Below, in pieces: positions 1 through 8,420 of a stretch of DNA of 64,000 nucleotides. The position numbers were made by a program, and so were the translations under genes. The notes beneath the pieces are model-generated. The model was not told where the DNA came from. It searched no databases and saw only the letters and a program-made list of their open reading frames with translations. The first letter of the stretch is position 1. Each line of letters opens with the position of its first letter. The DNA is from Soonwooa sp032078105 (lineage in GTDB: Bacteria > Bacteroidota > Bacteroidia > Flavobacteriales > Weeksellaceae): positions 62,001-126,000 of the forward strand of contig JBJZOS010000003.1 in assembly GCA_046269235.1 (NCBI GenBank), given 5' to 3'.

Positions 1-33
1 TTATTGTGCAAATTTAGTAAACAAAACTAAAGG

Positions 34-2241
34 ATGGATACAAAGAACATCGACTTATCAAAGGAGTTAAAAAAATACTTTGGTTTTTCAACATTTAAAG
101 GTCAGCAAGAAGAGATTGTAAATACATTATTGGCATCTAAAGATGTTTTTGTGTTGATGCCAACGGGCGGTGGAAAGTCGCTTTGTTATCAACTACCCGC
201 ATTAATCTCGGAAGGGACAGCGATAGTTGTATCGCCACTTATCGCTTTGATGAAGAATCAAGTTGACGCTGTTAATGGACTTTCTGAAGAAAGTGGTGTG
301 GCGCACGTTCTTAACTCATCGCTTAATAAAGCGCAAACCAAACAAGTTTTTGATGATATTAAATCTGGAAAGACAAAACTATTATATGTTGCTCCAGAAT
401 CTTTGATTAAAGAAGAGTATGTTGAGTTTCTTCGCGATGTTGAAATTTCATTTGTAGCAATTGATGAGGCACACTGTATTTCGGAGTGGGGACACGACTT
501 TCGTCCAGAATATCGTAATCTAAAAGGCATTATTGACAAAATTGCTAACGTACCGGTTATGGCTTTAACAGCGACTGCAACGCCAAAAGTTCAGGATGAT
601 ATTCAAAAAACTTTAGGAATGAACAATGCTGTTGTTTTTAAAGAAAGCTTTAACAGAGCCAATTTGTTTTATGAAATACGTCCAAAAGTTAATGTGGACA
701 AAGAAATTGTAAAATTCATTAACCAACATAAAGGCAAATCCGGAATTGTGTATTGTCTTAGTCGCCGAAAAGTAGAAGAGTTTGCACAACTTCTTCAGGT
801 TAATGGCATCAATGCTTTGCCTTACCACGCAGGACTTGATCAAAAAACGAGAGTTGCTAATCAGGATAAATTCTTGATGGAAGAAGTTGACGTTATTGTG
901 GCAACCATCGCATTCGGAATGGGAATTGACAAGCCAGACGTTCGATTTGTTATTCATTATGATATTCCAAAATCTTTAGAAAGTTATTATCAAGAAACGG
1001 GCAGAGCGGGCAGAGATGGCGGCGAAGGTTATTGTCTAGCATTTTACGATCCAAAAGATATTGAAAAATTAGAAAAATTCTTGGCTCAAAAACCAGTTTC
1101 TGAACGCGAAATTGGACTTCAGCTCCTTAATGAAGTCGTTGGTTATGTGGAAACTTCGATGAGTCGCCGTCAATATTTATTGCATTATTTCGGAGAAAAA
1201 TTTGATCCTGTTAAAGGTGATGGTGCCAAAATGTGTGACAATTCTGTTAATCCGCCAACTTTAATTGAAGCAACCAAAGATTTAAATTCTGTTTTAAAAT
1301 TGATAAAAGACTTGGGTGAAAAATTCCGCACCAAGGATTTGATTTCGATAATTACAGGTAAAGAAACTGCCGTTACAAAATCTTATAAATTAGAAAAATC
1401 TGAAGCCTTTGGAATCGGGAAGGAGCAAAGCGATAACTATTGGAAATCGATAATTCGCCAAGCAACGGTACAAGAATATCTCAAAAAAGATATAGAAACT
1501 TATGGCGTTTTGAAGTTGTCTGTTAGAGGTAACGACATGCTGGAAGGCAAAAGCAATGAGCAGTTTTTCATTGCTGAAGATAAACAATATGATTTAGCAC
1601 AAACTAAAAAATCCGAATCCGATCAAGTCCAAGTACAAGCTGGAGGCGGATTTGACCAAGTGCTGTTTGGACAGCTGAAAGAGCTTCGTAAGAAAGTCGC
1701 ACAAAAGTTGGGGATTCCGCCATACACCGTGTTTATGGATCCGAGTCTGGAAGATATGACGGTGCAGTATCCTACGAGTTTGGAAGAAATTGCGAAAATC
1801 TATGGCGTTGGTGAAGGAAAAGCCAAAAAATACGGGAAAGATTTTGCCGAGTTCATCCAGAAATATGTGGAGGACAATAATATCGAGCGTATGCAAGATA
1901 TGGTCCTTAAACAAGTTGCAAACAAGGCGAGTCACAAGGTTTTTATTATCCAGAATACGGATAAAAAATTAGATTTCGAAGATATTGCGAGAGCTAAAAA
2001 TTTAACAATGAATGAGCTCCTTAAAGAAATGGAAGCCATTGTATATCAAGGTACTAAGTTAAATATTAATTACTATATCGAAGATAATTTTGACGAAGAT
2101 ATTATTGAAGAATTTATGGAATTCATGAAAGATTCCGAGAGCGACTCGATGAAAGTATTAACAGATGAATTTGGTGATGACCTTTCTGATGAAGAAATCC
2201 GAATGTTAAGAATTAAATTTATTAGTGACGTCGCAAATTAA
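34..2241 (+). CDS. recQ: ATP-dependent DNA helicase RecQ
   Basis: A 735-residue 3'-5' DNA helicase of recombination and repair. The helicase core shows Walker A PTGGGKS (about residues 43-49), DEAH (144-147), the RecQ aromatic loop CISEWGHDFRPEY and motif VI TGRAGRDG. A winged-helix region follows, then an HRDC domain around residues 545-620 (GIPPYTVF...YGVGEGKAKKYG) and an acidic helical C-terminal extension. Oddity: the RecQ zinc site normally has four cysteines around YFGE...CDNC; here the segment reads MSRRQYLLHYFGE...KMCDNS, so only one cysteine remains. The ATG at 34 gives a normal RecQ N-terminus (KYFGFSTFKGQQEEI). A terminator follows directly. The family call is certain; the effect of the lost zinc ligands is not known. 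Confidence 0.97.
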   Translation: MDTKNIDLSKELKKYFGFSTFKGQQEEIVNTLLASKDVFVLMPTGGGKSLCYQLPALISEGTAIVVSPLIALMKNQVDAVNGLSEESGVAHVLNSSLNKAQTKQVFDDIKSGKTKLLYVAPESLIKEEYVEFLRDVEISFVAIDEAHCISEWGHDFRPEYRNLKGIIDKIANVPVMALTATATPKVQDDIQKTLGMNNAVVFKESFNRANLFYEIRPKVNVDKEIVKFINQHKGKSGIVYCLSRRKVEEFAQLLQVNGINALPYHAGLDQKTRVANQDKFLMEEVDVIVATIAFGMGIDKPDVRFVIHYDIPKSLESYYQETGRAGRDGGEGYCLAFYDPKDIEKLEKFLAQKPVSEREIGLQLLNEVVGYVETSMSRRQYLLHYFGEKFDPVKGDGAKMCDNSVNPPTLIEATKDLNSVLKLIKDLGEKFRTKDLISIITGKETAVTKSYKLEKSEAFGIGKEQSDNYWKSIIRQATVQEYLKKDIETYGVLKLSVRGNDMLEGKSNEQFFIAEDKQYDLAQTKKSESDQVQVQAGGGFDQVLFGQLKELRKKVAQKLGIPPYTVFMDPSLEDMTVQYPTSLEEIAKIYGVGEGKAKKYGKDFAEFIQKYVEDNNIERMQDMVLKQVANKASHKVFIIQNTDKKLDFEDIARAKNLTMNELLKEMEAIVYQGTKLNINYYIEDNFDEDIIEEFMEFMKDSESDSMKVLTDEFGDDLSDEEIRMLRIKFISDVAN

Positions 2242-2260
2242 TGTGTTCTTAAGATATTAA

Positions 2261-2299
2261 ATAAACGCTTTACTAATCGAGTACAGCGTTTATTTTTTT
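2261..2299 (+). terminator. Intrinsic terminator of recQ
   Basis: Perfect 9-bp inverted repeat ATAAACGCT (2261-2269) / AGCGTTTAT (2285-2293) followed by a T-run. It lies 20 bases after the recQ stop. Its T-run merges with the -7-like box of the next gene. Confidence 0.85.
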
Positions 2300-2306
2300 A
2301 TCTTTG
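2299..2306 (+). promoter_or_regulatory. Bacteroidota -7 box (TATCTTTG) before the glycosyltransferase
   Basis: TATCTTTG fits the TAnnTTTG consensus and ends only 2 bases before the ATG at 2309, so a transcript from it would start at or just inside the double ATG (leaderless). No clear -33 TTG box is visible, so the promoter call is tentative. Confidence 0.4.
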
Positions 2307-2308
2307 GA

Positions 2309-3385
2309 ATGATGAAAAAAATTTCAATAATATTCATTCTTCCCGATTTGGAATCTGGCGGTGCCGAACGCATTGTGATGACACTTGCCAATCATCTGCC
2401 ACGCAAAAAGTTTGAACCTAAAATAATGCTTTTGCGAAAAGAAGGCGGTTATCTCCGTTATGTGAAAGATGATGTGGAAATTATCGACCTTAATACAGAA
2501 CGCATTCGACATTCGATTCGACCGATTTTAAAAGAGATTAGAAAAAGAAAACCCGATATCGTTTTCTCAGGATTTGGCGAAGTTAATGCGTATTTATCTT
2601 TATTTATCAAACTTTTCCCAAATACAAAATTCATTGCTAGAGAAACTAATGTTGTTTCGGAACACGTTACCAGAAAGGAAATTAGATTCTTCTATAAATT
2701 CTACAACAGTTACAAAAAAATCATCTGTCAAAGTGATGATATGGCGCAGGATTTACTCAAAAACTTTTCGATTAAACCTCATAAAATCATCAAAATAAAT
2801 AATCCAGTAGATTTTGATTTTATTGATGAAAAACTGAAATCTTCGCAACGTCCAGAAAGTTTTAGAACCAATTTTAAAAACCTTGTCGCCATCGGAAATC
2901 TTTCTTCCAGAAAGGGTTTTGACAATTTATTAAAAGTATTTTCCAGGTTAAAAAACGAAAATATTTTGCTCCATATTGTGGGCGATGGCCGTGACAAAGA
3001 AATGCTCCACGACATGAAAGAACTTCTTGGACTTAAACATGTGATTTTTCATGGAAGACAAGAGAATCCATATCAGTTTTTAAAATTTGCAGATTTATTT
3101 ATTTTATCGTCTCGATACGAAGGTTTTCCCAATGTTCTTTTGGAAGCTGGCGCTTGCGGGACTTTTTCTTTGGCCAATAATTGCCCAGGAGGAATCAACG
3201 AAATTGTACAAGAAGGTATTAATGGAACTATTTCGAATATTGAAAAACACGACGATTTTGCTCAAGAGATTTTAAAGGTTTTAAAACAAGAACATGATGT
3301 TAATTCGATTCGCAATTCGATACTTTCAAGATTTTCGAAAGATATCATTATGAAAAAATACGAACAAGTTTTAGGAAATTTATAA
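2309..3385 (+). CDS. Glycosyltransferase family 4 (GT-B fold)
   Basis: A 358-residue retaining glycosyltransferase, probably acting on cell-surface polysaccharide or glycolipid. The N-terminus ILPDLESGGAERIV is the typical GT4 acceptor-side glycine loop. The C-terminal half has the nucleotide-sugar domain: GNLSSRKGFDNLL, then GRQENPYQFLKFADLFILSS and the EX7E motif in EGFPNVLLEAGACG. No signal peptide, so it should act on the cytoplasmic side. Two adjacent ATGs (2309, 2312) could serve as start. It stands alone between recQ and lpdA, with no other sugar-pathway gene nearby, so donor and acceptor cannot be inferred. Confidence 0.9.
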   Translation: MMKKISIIFILPDLESGGAERIVMTLANHLPRKKFEPKIMLLRKEGGYLRYVKDDVEIIDLNTERIRHSIRPILKEIRKRKPDIVFSGFGEVNAYLSLFIKLFPNTKFIARETNVVSEHVTRKEIRFFYKFYNSYKKIICQSDDMAQDLLKNFSIKPHKIIKINNPVDFDFIDEKLKSSQRPESFRTNFKNLVAIGNLSSRKGFDNLLKVFSRLKNENILLHIVGDGRDKEMLHDMKELLGLKHVIFHGRQENPYQFLKFADLFILSSRYEGFPNVLLEAGACGTFSLANNCPGGINEIVQEGINGTISNIEKHDDFAQEILKVLKQEHDVNSIRNSILSRFSKDIIMKKYEQVLGNL

Positions 3386-3424
3386 CATGTATTGCAGGTT
3401 TAACAAAATTTTGAGCCATCTCAG

Positions 3425-3455
3425 TTGGCGATGCTGTATATTATCTTTAAATTTG
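3425..3455 (+). promoter_or_regulatory. Promoter of lpdA (TTG-N20-TAAATTTG)
   Basis: TTG at 3425-3427 and TAAATTTG at 3448-3455 are 20 bases apart, which fits the Bacteroidota sigma-A (-33/-7) promoter architecture. Transcription should start near 3460, leaving a leader of about 30 bases before the lpdA ATG. Confidence 0.6.
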
Positions 3456-3490
3456 TAACGCTTAAAAAGTATTAACATAAAAAATATATA

Positions 3491-4894
3491 ATGTCACAAT
3501 TTGATGTTACCGTAATCGGTTCTGGTCCTGGCGGATACGTTGCTGCAATTCGTGCGGCGCAATTGGGTTTCAAAACAGCAATTATCGAAAAATACCCAAC
3601 TATGGGTGGAACGTGTCTTAACGTAGGATGTATTCCTTCGAAAGCACTTTTGGATAGCTCTGAGCATTTCGAAAAAGCAAAACACGATTTTGCAGATTTC
3701 GGTATTATCATCAACGAGCCAAAAGCAGATTTGGCAAGAATGATCGCCCGTAAGAACGAAGTGGTTGATATGACAACAAAAGGAATCAGCTTCTTGATGG
3801 ATAAAAACAAAATCACAGTTTTTGAAGGTGTAGGAAGTTTTGAATCGGCTACAAAAATTAAAGTGACTAAAAACGATGGTTCTTCAGAATCTATCGAGTC
3901 AAAATATACGATTATTGCAACAGGTTCTAAGCCATCTTCGTTGCCATTTATCAATATCGATAAAGAAAGAGTAATAACTTCTACTGAAGCTTTAAACTTA
4001 AAAGAAATTCCAAAACACCTAATCGTAATCGGTGGTGGTGTTATCGGTCTTGAGTTGGGTTCTGTATATTTAAGATTAGGTTCTCAAGTAACTGTGGTAG
4101 AATATATGGACAAAATCATTCCAGGAATGGATGGTTCTTTGTCTAAAGAGCTTCAAAAAGTATTGAAAAAACAAGGTATGAAGTTCGAACTTTCTACAGC
4201 GGTTTCGGGTGTTGAAAGAAATGGCGATAGCGTAAAAGTTACTGCTAAAAACAAAAAAGGTGAAGAAGTTGCTTTTGAAGGAGATTATTGTTTAGTGTCT
4301 GTAGGTAGAAAGCCTTACACAGACGGACTTGGATTAGAAAATGCAGGTGTTGAATTGGATGAAAGAGGAAGAGTAAAAGTCAACGATCATCTTCAAACAA
4401 ATGTTGCAAACATCTACGCAATTGGTGACGTTATCAAAGGCGCAATGTTGGCACACAAAGCGGAAGAAGAAGGCGTTTTCGTAGCTGAAACTTTGGCTGG
4501 TCAAAAACCACATATCAATTATAATTTAATTCCAGGAGTTGTTTACACTTGGCCAGAAGTTGCCGGAGTTGGACAAACAGAAGAGCAACTGAAAGAAGCT
4601 GGCGTTGATTACAAAGTGGGGAATTTCCCAATGAGAGCTTTAGGAAGAAGCCGTGCGTCAGGTGATACAGATGGTTTCGTTAAAATTATTGCTGATGCAA
4701 AAACTGACGAAATCCTAGGTTTCCACATGATAGGAGCAAGAGCTGCTGACTTAGTTGCAGAAGGTGTTACCGCAATGGAATTCCGTGCAAGTGCAGAAGA
4801 TCTTACAAGAATGTCACACGCACACCCAACTTACGCAGAAGCTGTAAAAGAAGCTGCTTTGGACGCTACAGGAAAAAGAGCAATCCACATGTAA
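3491..4894 (+). CDS. lpdA: Dihydrolipoyl dehydrogenase (E3)
   Basis: A 467-residue FAD flavoprotein that reoxidises dihydrolipoyl groups of the pyruvate and 2-oxoglutarate dehydrogenase complexes and the glycine cleavage system, reducing NAD. The FAD-binding GSGPGG is at residues 10-15 and the redox-active disulfide CLNVGC at residues 42-47. The NAD-binding fold begins IVIGGGVIGLE, the second FAD motif is IYAIGDV, and the dimerisation domain ends with the catalytic His-Glu dyad in SHAHPTYAEAVKEAA. Full family length. It is monocistronic, between its own promoter and a strong terminator. gcvT, another glycine cleavage gene, is 40 kb away in this window. Confidence 0.97.
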   Translation: MSQFDVTVIGSGPGGYVAAIRAAQLGFKTAIIEKYPTMGGTCLNVGCIPSKALLDSSEHFEKAKHDFADFGIIINEPKADLARMIARKNEVVDMTTKGISFLMDKNKITVFEGVGSFESATKIKVTKNDGSSESIESKYTIIATGSKPSSLPFINIDKERVITSTEALNLKEIPKHLIVIGGGVIGLELGSVYLRLGSQVTVVEYMDKIIPGMDGSLSKELQKVLKKQGMKFELSTAVSGVERNGDSVKVTAKNKKGEEVAFEGDYCLVSVGRKPYTDGLGLENAGVELDERGRVKVNDHLQTNVANIYAIGDVIKGAMLAHKAEEEGVFVAETLAGQKPHINYNLIPGVVYTWPEVAGVGQTEEQLKEAGVDYKVGNFPMRALGRSRASGDTDGFVKIIADAKTDEILGFHMIGARAADLVAEGVTAMEFRASAEDLTRMSHAHPTYAEAVKEAALDATGKRAIHM

Positions 4895-4921
4895 GATTTT
4901 TAGAATCAACATATTTAAAAG

Positions 4922-4949
4922 GAGAAGTCAGTTTTGACTTCTCTTTTTT
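4922..4949 (+). terminator. Intrinsic terminator of lpdA
   Basis: Perfect 9-bp stem GAGAAGTCA / TGACTTCTC with a GTTT loop, then six T. Confidence 0.9.
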
Positions 4950-5119
4950 GTTTCAAAATTTGCTTCGATGATATTTTTTATTGAGAGTTAAATCTATTTT
5001 AGTTAAAAAAAATAATTTAGTAAAAATATTTAATTATTTATTTAAAGTTCCTAAAACACAGGGTTTTTGGCACGTTTGTAGAATATAAAAAAAAATTGTA
5101 AACCTAAATTTTAAAAGTC

Positions 5120-6028
5120 ATGAAAAAAATATTTACATTTTTAATTTTAGCGATCAGCTTACAAACTTTTGCCCAAGAAGCTGGACGATCTGGAGAATTT
5201 CTAAAAAATGAAGCAAGTACTTCCGAAATGCAGCAACGAAATAATATTGGAGCGATAAGTGGCGAGAGAGGTTCTTTAAAAAATAACGGACAACGAAACT
5301 CCAGCAATAATAGTAACGATTATGGTCGCAGCAATGGATCGTCAGGAACAAGGTCGACAAATAATTATCGTTGGAACCAAAACTATGGCTACTCTGAAGT
5401 ATTTTTAAGAATCCCTGAACATGGCTATTTCACAGTAGAAGTTGGTGATCAAGTGGTAAGTAATGCTTCAGGAAAATACCGTTTCTTTGATTTAAGTTCT
5501 GGCAAGATTCCTGTTTCAATTTATACAAATGGTTACTTAATTTATAGAACTCAATTAAGGGTGGCGAATAACAGTAGAATGGTTTTGGATTTCTTTACCA
5601 ATAAAGGTTTATATTTGCTAGATTCGTATCCGGTTCAAGGTCAAATGTATGGTTTTAATGAGTGGGATGATGTGTGGAACAATCCTTACCATAATTCCGG
5701 TTGGAGTCAGCCAAGTTATCCCACCAACAACAATGGAGGCGTGATGAATAACCAACTGTTCCAAACGTTTTATAATTCGATGCTAAAAAATGCGTCTTTT
5801 GACAAAGATAAAAAAGAATTTATCCTTCAACAAGTTCGAACAACTACTTTTACGTCAAATCAAATTGCGATGTTGATAAAAGCTTTTTCGTTTGACAGTA
5901 ATCGTTTAGAGATGGCTAAAATTCTATACAGAAACTGTGTTGACAAAAATCAATATTTCGTCGTTGGAGATGCATTTGATTTTGATACAGGAAGAAGAGA
6001 TCTAATGAAGTTTATATCTAATCAATAA
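5120..6028 (+). CDS. Exported DUF4476 domain protein
   Basis: A 302-residue secreted or periplasmic protein. A signal peptide (MKKIFTFLILAISLQTFAQ) is followed by a low-complexity Asn/Ser/Gly-rich stretch (about residues 45-85). A beta-rich domain comes next (residues 90-175), and the C-terminal ~90 residues match the DUF4476 pattern: FYNSMLKNASFDKDKKEFI, then FTSNQIAMLIKAFSFDSNRLEMAK and a YRNCVDKNQY repeat. DUF4476 proteins are common in Bacteroidota and have no established function. It is monocistronic, with a terminator right after it. Confidence 0.8.
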   Translation: MKKIFTFLILAISLQTFAQEAGRSGEFLKNEASTSEMQQRNNIGAISGERGSLKNNGQRNSSNNSNDYGRSNGSSGTRSTNNYRWNQNYGYSEVFLRIPEHGYFTVEVGDQVVSNASGKYRFFDLSSGKIPVSIYTNGYLIYRTQLRVANNSRMVLDFFTNKGLYLLDSYPVQGQMYGFNEWDDVWNNPYHNSGWSQPSYPTNNNGGVMNNQLFQTFYNSMLKNASFDKDKKEFILQQVRTTTFTSNQIAMLIKAFSFDSNRLEMAKILYRNCVDKNQYFVVGDAFDFDTGRRDLMKFISNQ

Positions 6029-6048
6029 TTTTTTACACAACATAATAA

Positions 6049-6080
6049 AAGAGAAAGCTGGCTTTCTCTTTCTTGTTTTT
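6049..6080 (+). terminator. Intrinsic terminator after the DUF4476 gene
   Basis: 10-bp stem AAGAGAAAGC / GCTTTCTCTT with a TG loop, followed by a T-rich tract. Confidence 0.85.
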
Positions 6081-6173
6081 AAACAATATTCATTAGCTAC
6101 TTTTAGTTTACAAATTGGTATGCTAAATATCATGGATTCTTACTCTGATATGTCGTAAAAATATCAAGTTTTA

Positions 6174-6347
6174 ATGGCAACTGGTGATGTTATGCAATCA
6201 AAAACAAGTGCAAAAGCTTTTGATGAAGATTTTTGGGCAACAACAAATGGAAATTCGGATGAGGCTGCTATATTTTATCTACATCCAGCAACGCATGATA
6301 TTAATAATTGTGGGAAGAAATTTTCTTATATCGAAGCGAATTTTTAG
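6174..6347 (+). other. Small unassigned reading frame (57 codons), possible gene remnant
   Basis: An ATG-initiated frame reading MATGDVMQSKTSAKAF... with a protein-like middle (FWATTNGNSDEAAIFYLHP) and ending KFSYIEANF. It lies in the 330-base gap between the DUF4476 gene and the MFS gene. The composition looks like real protein rather than random frame, but I recognise no family and see no promoter or signal peptide. It may be a tiny gene or the debris of a larger one. Confidence 0.25.
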
Positions 6348-6362
6348 TTTTATTAAACCAAA

Positions 6363-7790
6363 TTAATGCGTTTTATGAAGATCATTTCTCGCACGTTTTC
6401 GACTTTTCATATTTCTAACATTGATGCCATCGCGGTCAGACAATTTTAAATATTCATAAAGTGTTACCAAGCCAAGAATCCCAATAATAGCGAAAGCCAA
6501 ATGAAAATCTTTTACATTATAATGACCTTCTGTACCATGAAAGAGACTTGCGGATTTTAACGAAAATGCACCAAGTGTAATTCCCATTCCCAAAGTCATT
6601 TGCTGCGCTGCGCTATACAAGGTGTTGGCGTTGTTCATGCGCTCTTTCGGGACATCAGCGTAGGCTAAAGTATTAAGACTACTAAATTGCATCGACCGCA
6701 CACATCCAGAAATAAACAATACGGTTATGGTCATCCAATGTGGCGTATCTGGGAAGAGCAGCAGCATTGCAAAAGATGTTAGACTGAGTAAAATAGTGTT
6801 GGCAACTAGAACTCTTCTAAACGAAAATTGCCGAGTGATCCAAACTGTTGCGGGTTTCATTACTAAACTCCCGATCATACTTGCCATTAACAAACTTCCA
6901 GATTCAAAGGCTGTCAATCCGAAACCAACTTGAAACATTAATGGCATTAAAAAAGGCGCCATCCCAATCACCATTCTTGTTATAGAACCAGAATAAATCG
7001 TAATGGCGTAGGTTTTGGTTTTTAATTCAGAAAAATCGAGTAGTGGATTATCAATTTTTTTGGTATGTAAATAAAAAATATAAAATACCAAAATACTAAA
7101 TACCATCAATGGTACCGAATAATAAACAGGCAGCATATCATTCGTAAAACTTTCTAAACCCAACATAAAGCCAATCATCCCAATAGTGCTTAATGCAAAT
7201 CCTTTAACATCAAGTTTTCTGTCGGATTTTTCGTTCGTATCGGGAATGTACTTCATTGCTAAGAAAAAGGCTAAAAGTCCCAACGGAATATTAATGAAAA
7301 ATATCAATTGCCAACTAAAATAGGTTGTGATATAACCTCCTACAAAAGGTCCAAGAATAGGACCAATAAGTCCTGGCCAAGTAATAAATGCAATAGCGCT
7401 GACGAGATCATTTTTCTCTGTGTTTTTAAGAACCGACAGTCGTCCCACAGGTACCATCATTGCGCCAAAGAAGCCTTGTAGGGTTCTTGCTATAGTGAAT
7501 TCTGTTAAATTTTGACTTATCCCGCAAAGTGCAGAAGCAACTAAAAAACCAAGAATTGCCGTACCAAAAACTTTTTTAACACCAAATTTTTCAGAGATCC
7601 AGCCGCTAATCGGGATAAAAACTGCTAACATTATGATATACACAGAAACGCCAATACTCATGTGAAGCGGATCGGCGCCAAAGGATTTTGCCATCTGTGG
7701 AAGTGCAGTCGTAATTACGGTGGAATCTAGATTTTCCATCAAAAAAGTAGCACCAACAATCAACGAAACTCGAAGAGCTTTTGATTCCAT
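6363..7790 (-). CDS. MFS exporter, DHA2 (EmrB/QacA-like) family
   Basis: A 475-residue multi-pass inner-membrane protein, predicted to be a proton-coupled drug or metabolite exporter. The N-terminus carries the DHA2 signature LDSTVITTALPQMAKSF in TM1. Other family motifs are the loop SGWISEKFGVKKVFG, the Arg-rich TM4 start ARTLQGFFGAMMVPVGR, and motif C in GLIGPILGPFVGGYI. The C-terminus is a basic tail (MKSRKRARNDL). No HlyD-type adaptor or TetR/MarR regulator is adjacent, so the substrate is unknown. The intergenic stretch to secG holds only secG's terminator. Confidence 0.9.
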   Translation of the reverse strand: MESKALRVSLIVGATFLMENLDSTVITTALPQMAKSFGADPLHMSIGVSVYIIMLAVFIPISGWISEKFGVKKVFGTAILGFLVASALCGISQNLTEFTIARTLQGFFGAMMVPVGRLSVLKNTEKNDLVSAIAFITWPGLIGPILGPFVGGYITTYFSWQLIFFINIPLGLLAFFLAMKYIPDTNEKSDRKLDVKGFALSTIGMIGFMLGLESFTNDMLPVYYSVPLMVFSILVFYIFYLHTKKIDNPLLDFSELKTKTYAITIYSGSITRMVIGMAPFLMPLMFQVGFGLTAFESGSLLMASMIGSLVMKPATVWITRQFSFRRVLVANTILLSLTSFAMLLLFPDTPHWMTITVLFISGCVRSMQFSSLNTLAYADVPKERMNNANTLYSAAQQMTLGMGITLGAFSLKSASLFHGTEGHYNVKDFHLAFAIIGILGLVTLYEYLKLSDRDGINVRNMKSRKRARNDLHKTH

Positions 7791-7851
7791 ATTTATAGCT
7801 AAAACAATTTTTCTTGGGTGCTAAAATAATGCCATCAACTATTTTAAAAAC

Positions 7852-7881
7852 AAAAAAGCGACTGAAAAAATCAATCGCTTT
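7852..7881 (-). terminator. Intrinsic terminator of secG
   Basis: AAAGCGA (7855-7861) pairs with TCGCTTT (7875-7881). Read on the minus strand it ends in a T-run, just downstream of the secG stop. Confidence 0.75.
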
Positions 7882-7901
7882 ATATATACTATGTAGATAG
7901 T

Positions 7902-8237
7902 TTATTTTTGAACAGGTGCCTGTGATGCAGGCTCCGTTTGACTGGCTGGTGCAGGCGCTTCTTTCTTAGCTGGCGCTTTTGGTGCTTGGAAAGTTGTTGT
8001 TGGTTTACCAGTAATAACAATGCTCAAAATAATCATCACAGCGATAAAAATTCCTAATGTCCAAGTTGCTTTTTCCATAAAGTCATTGGTTCTTTGTACT
8101 CCAAAAGTTGCTGAAGAAGTACCACCAAATGTTCCTGAAAGACCGCCACCTTTTGGGTTTTGAGCCATAATAATAATGATTAGAAGTACGCATGCAATCA
8201 TAATCAATACCATAAATAGCGTAAATATAGTGCCCAT
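7902..8237 (-). CDS. secG: Preprotein translocase subunit SecG
   Basis: A 111-residue small membrane protein of the SecYEG translocon. Two transmembrane helices (about residues 3-23 and 55-75) flank the conserved cytoplasmic loop AQNPKGGGLSGTFGGTSS, followed by FGVQRTNDF, which is diagnostic of SecG. The C-terminal tail is Ala/Pro/Lys-rich (APKAPAKKEAPAPASQ), a common flavobacterial extension. Monocistronic, with a terminator immediately downstream. Confidence 0.95.
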   Translation of the reverse strand: MGTIFTLFMVLIMIACVLLIIIIMAQNPKGGGLSGTFGGTSSATFGVQRTNDFMEKATWTLGIFIAVMIILSIVITGKPTTTFQAPKAPAKKEAPAPASQTEPASQAPVQK

Positions 8238-8420
8238 GTAATTTTAAATTTTGAGTGGCAAAGATAATGATAAAAATTTATTATCAAAAATATTAACAGT
8301 CTAATTTTTAATGAATTTCAGATAATGTTGCACAAACTTATTTCGTAATAGTTTTACAAAATAAATTACTTTTTTTTATTGGCAAACATTGATCTCTTTT
8401 TCAAAATGTTTTTGTAGAAA

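Noticed and set aside
613..957. Antisense frames inside recQ and similar frames opposite lpdA, guaA, purD and topB
   Set aside because: Shadows of strongly supported genes on the other strand, with no family motifs of their own.
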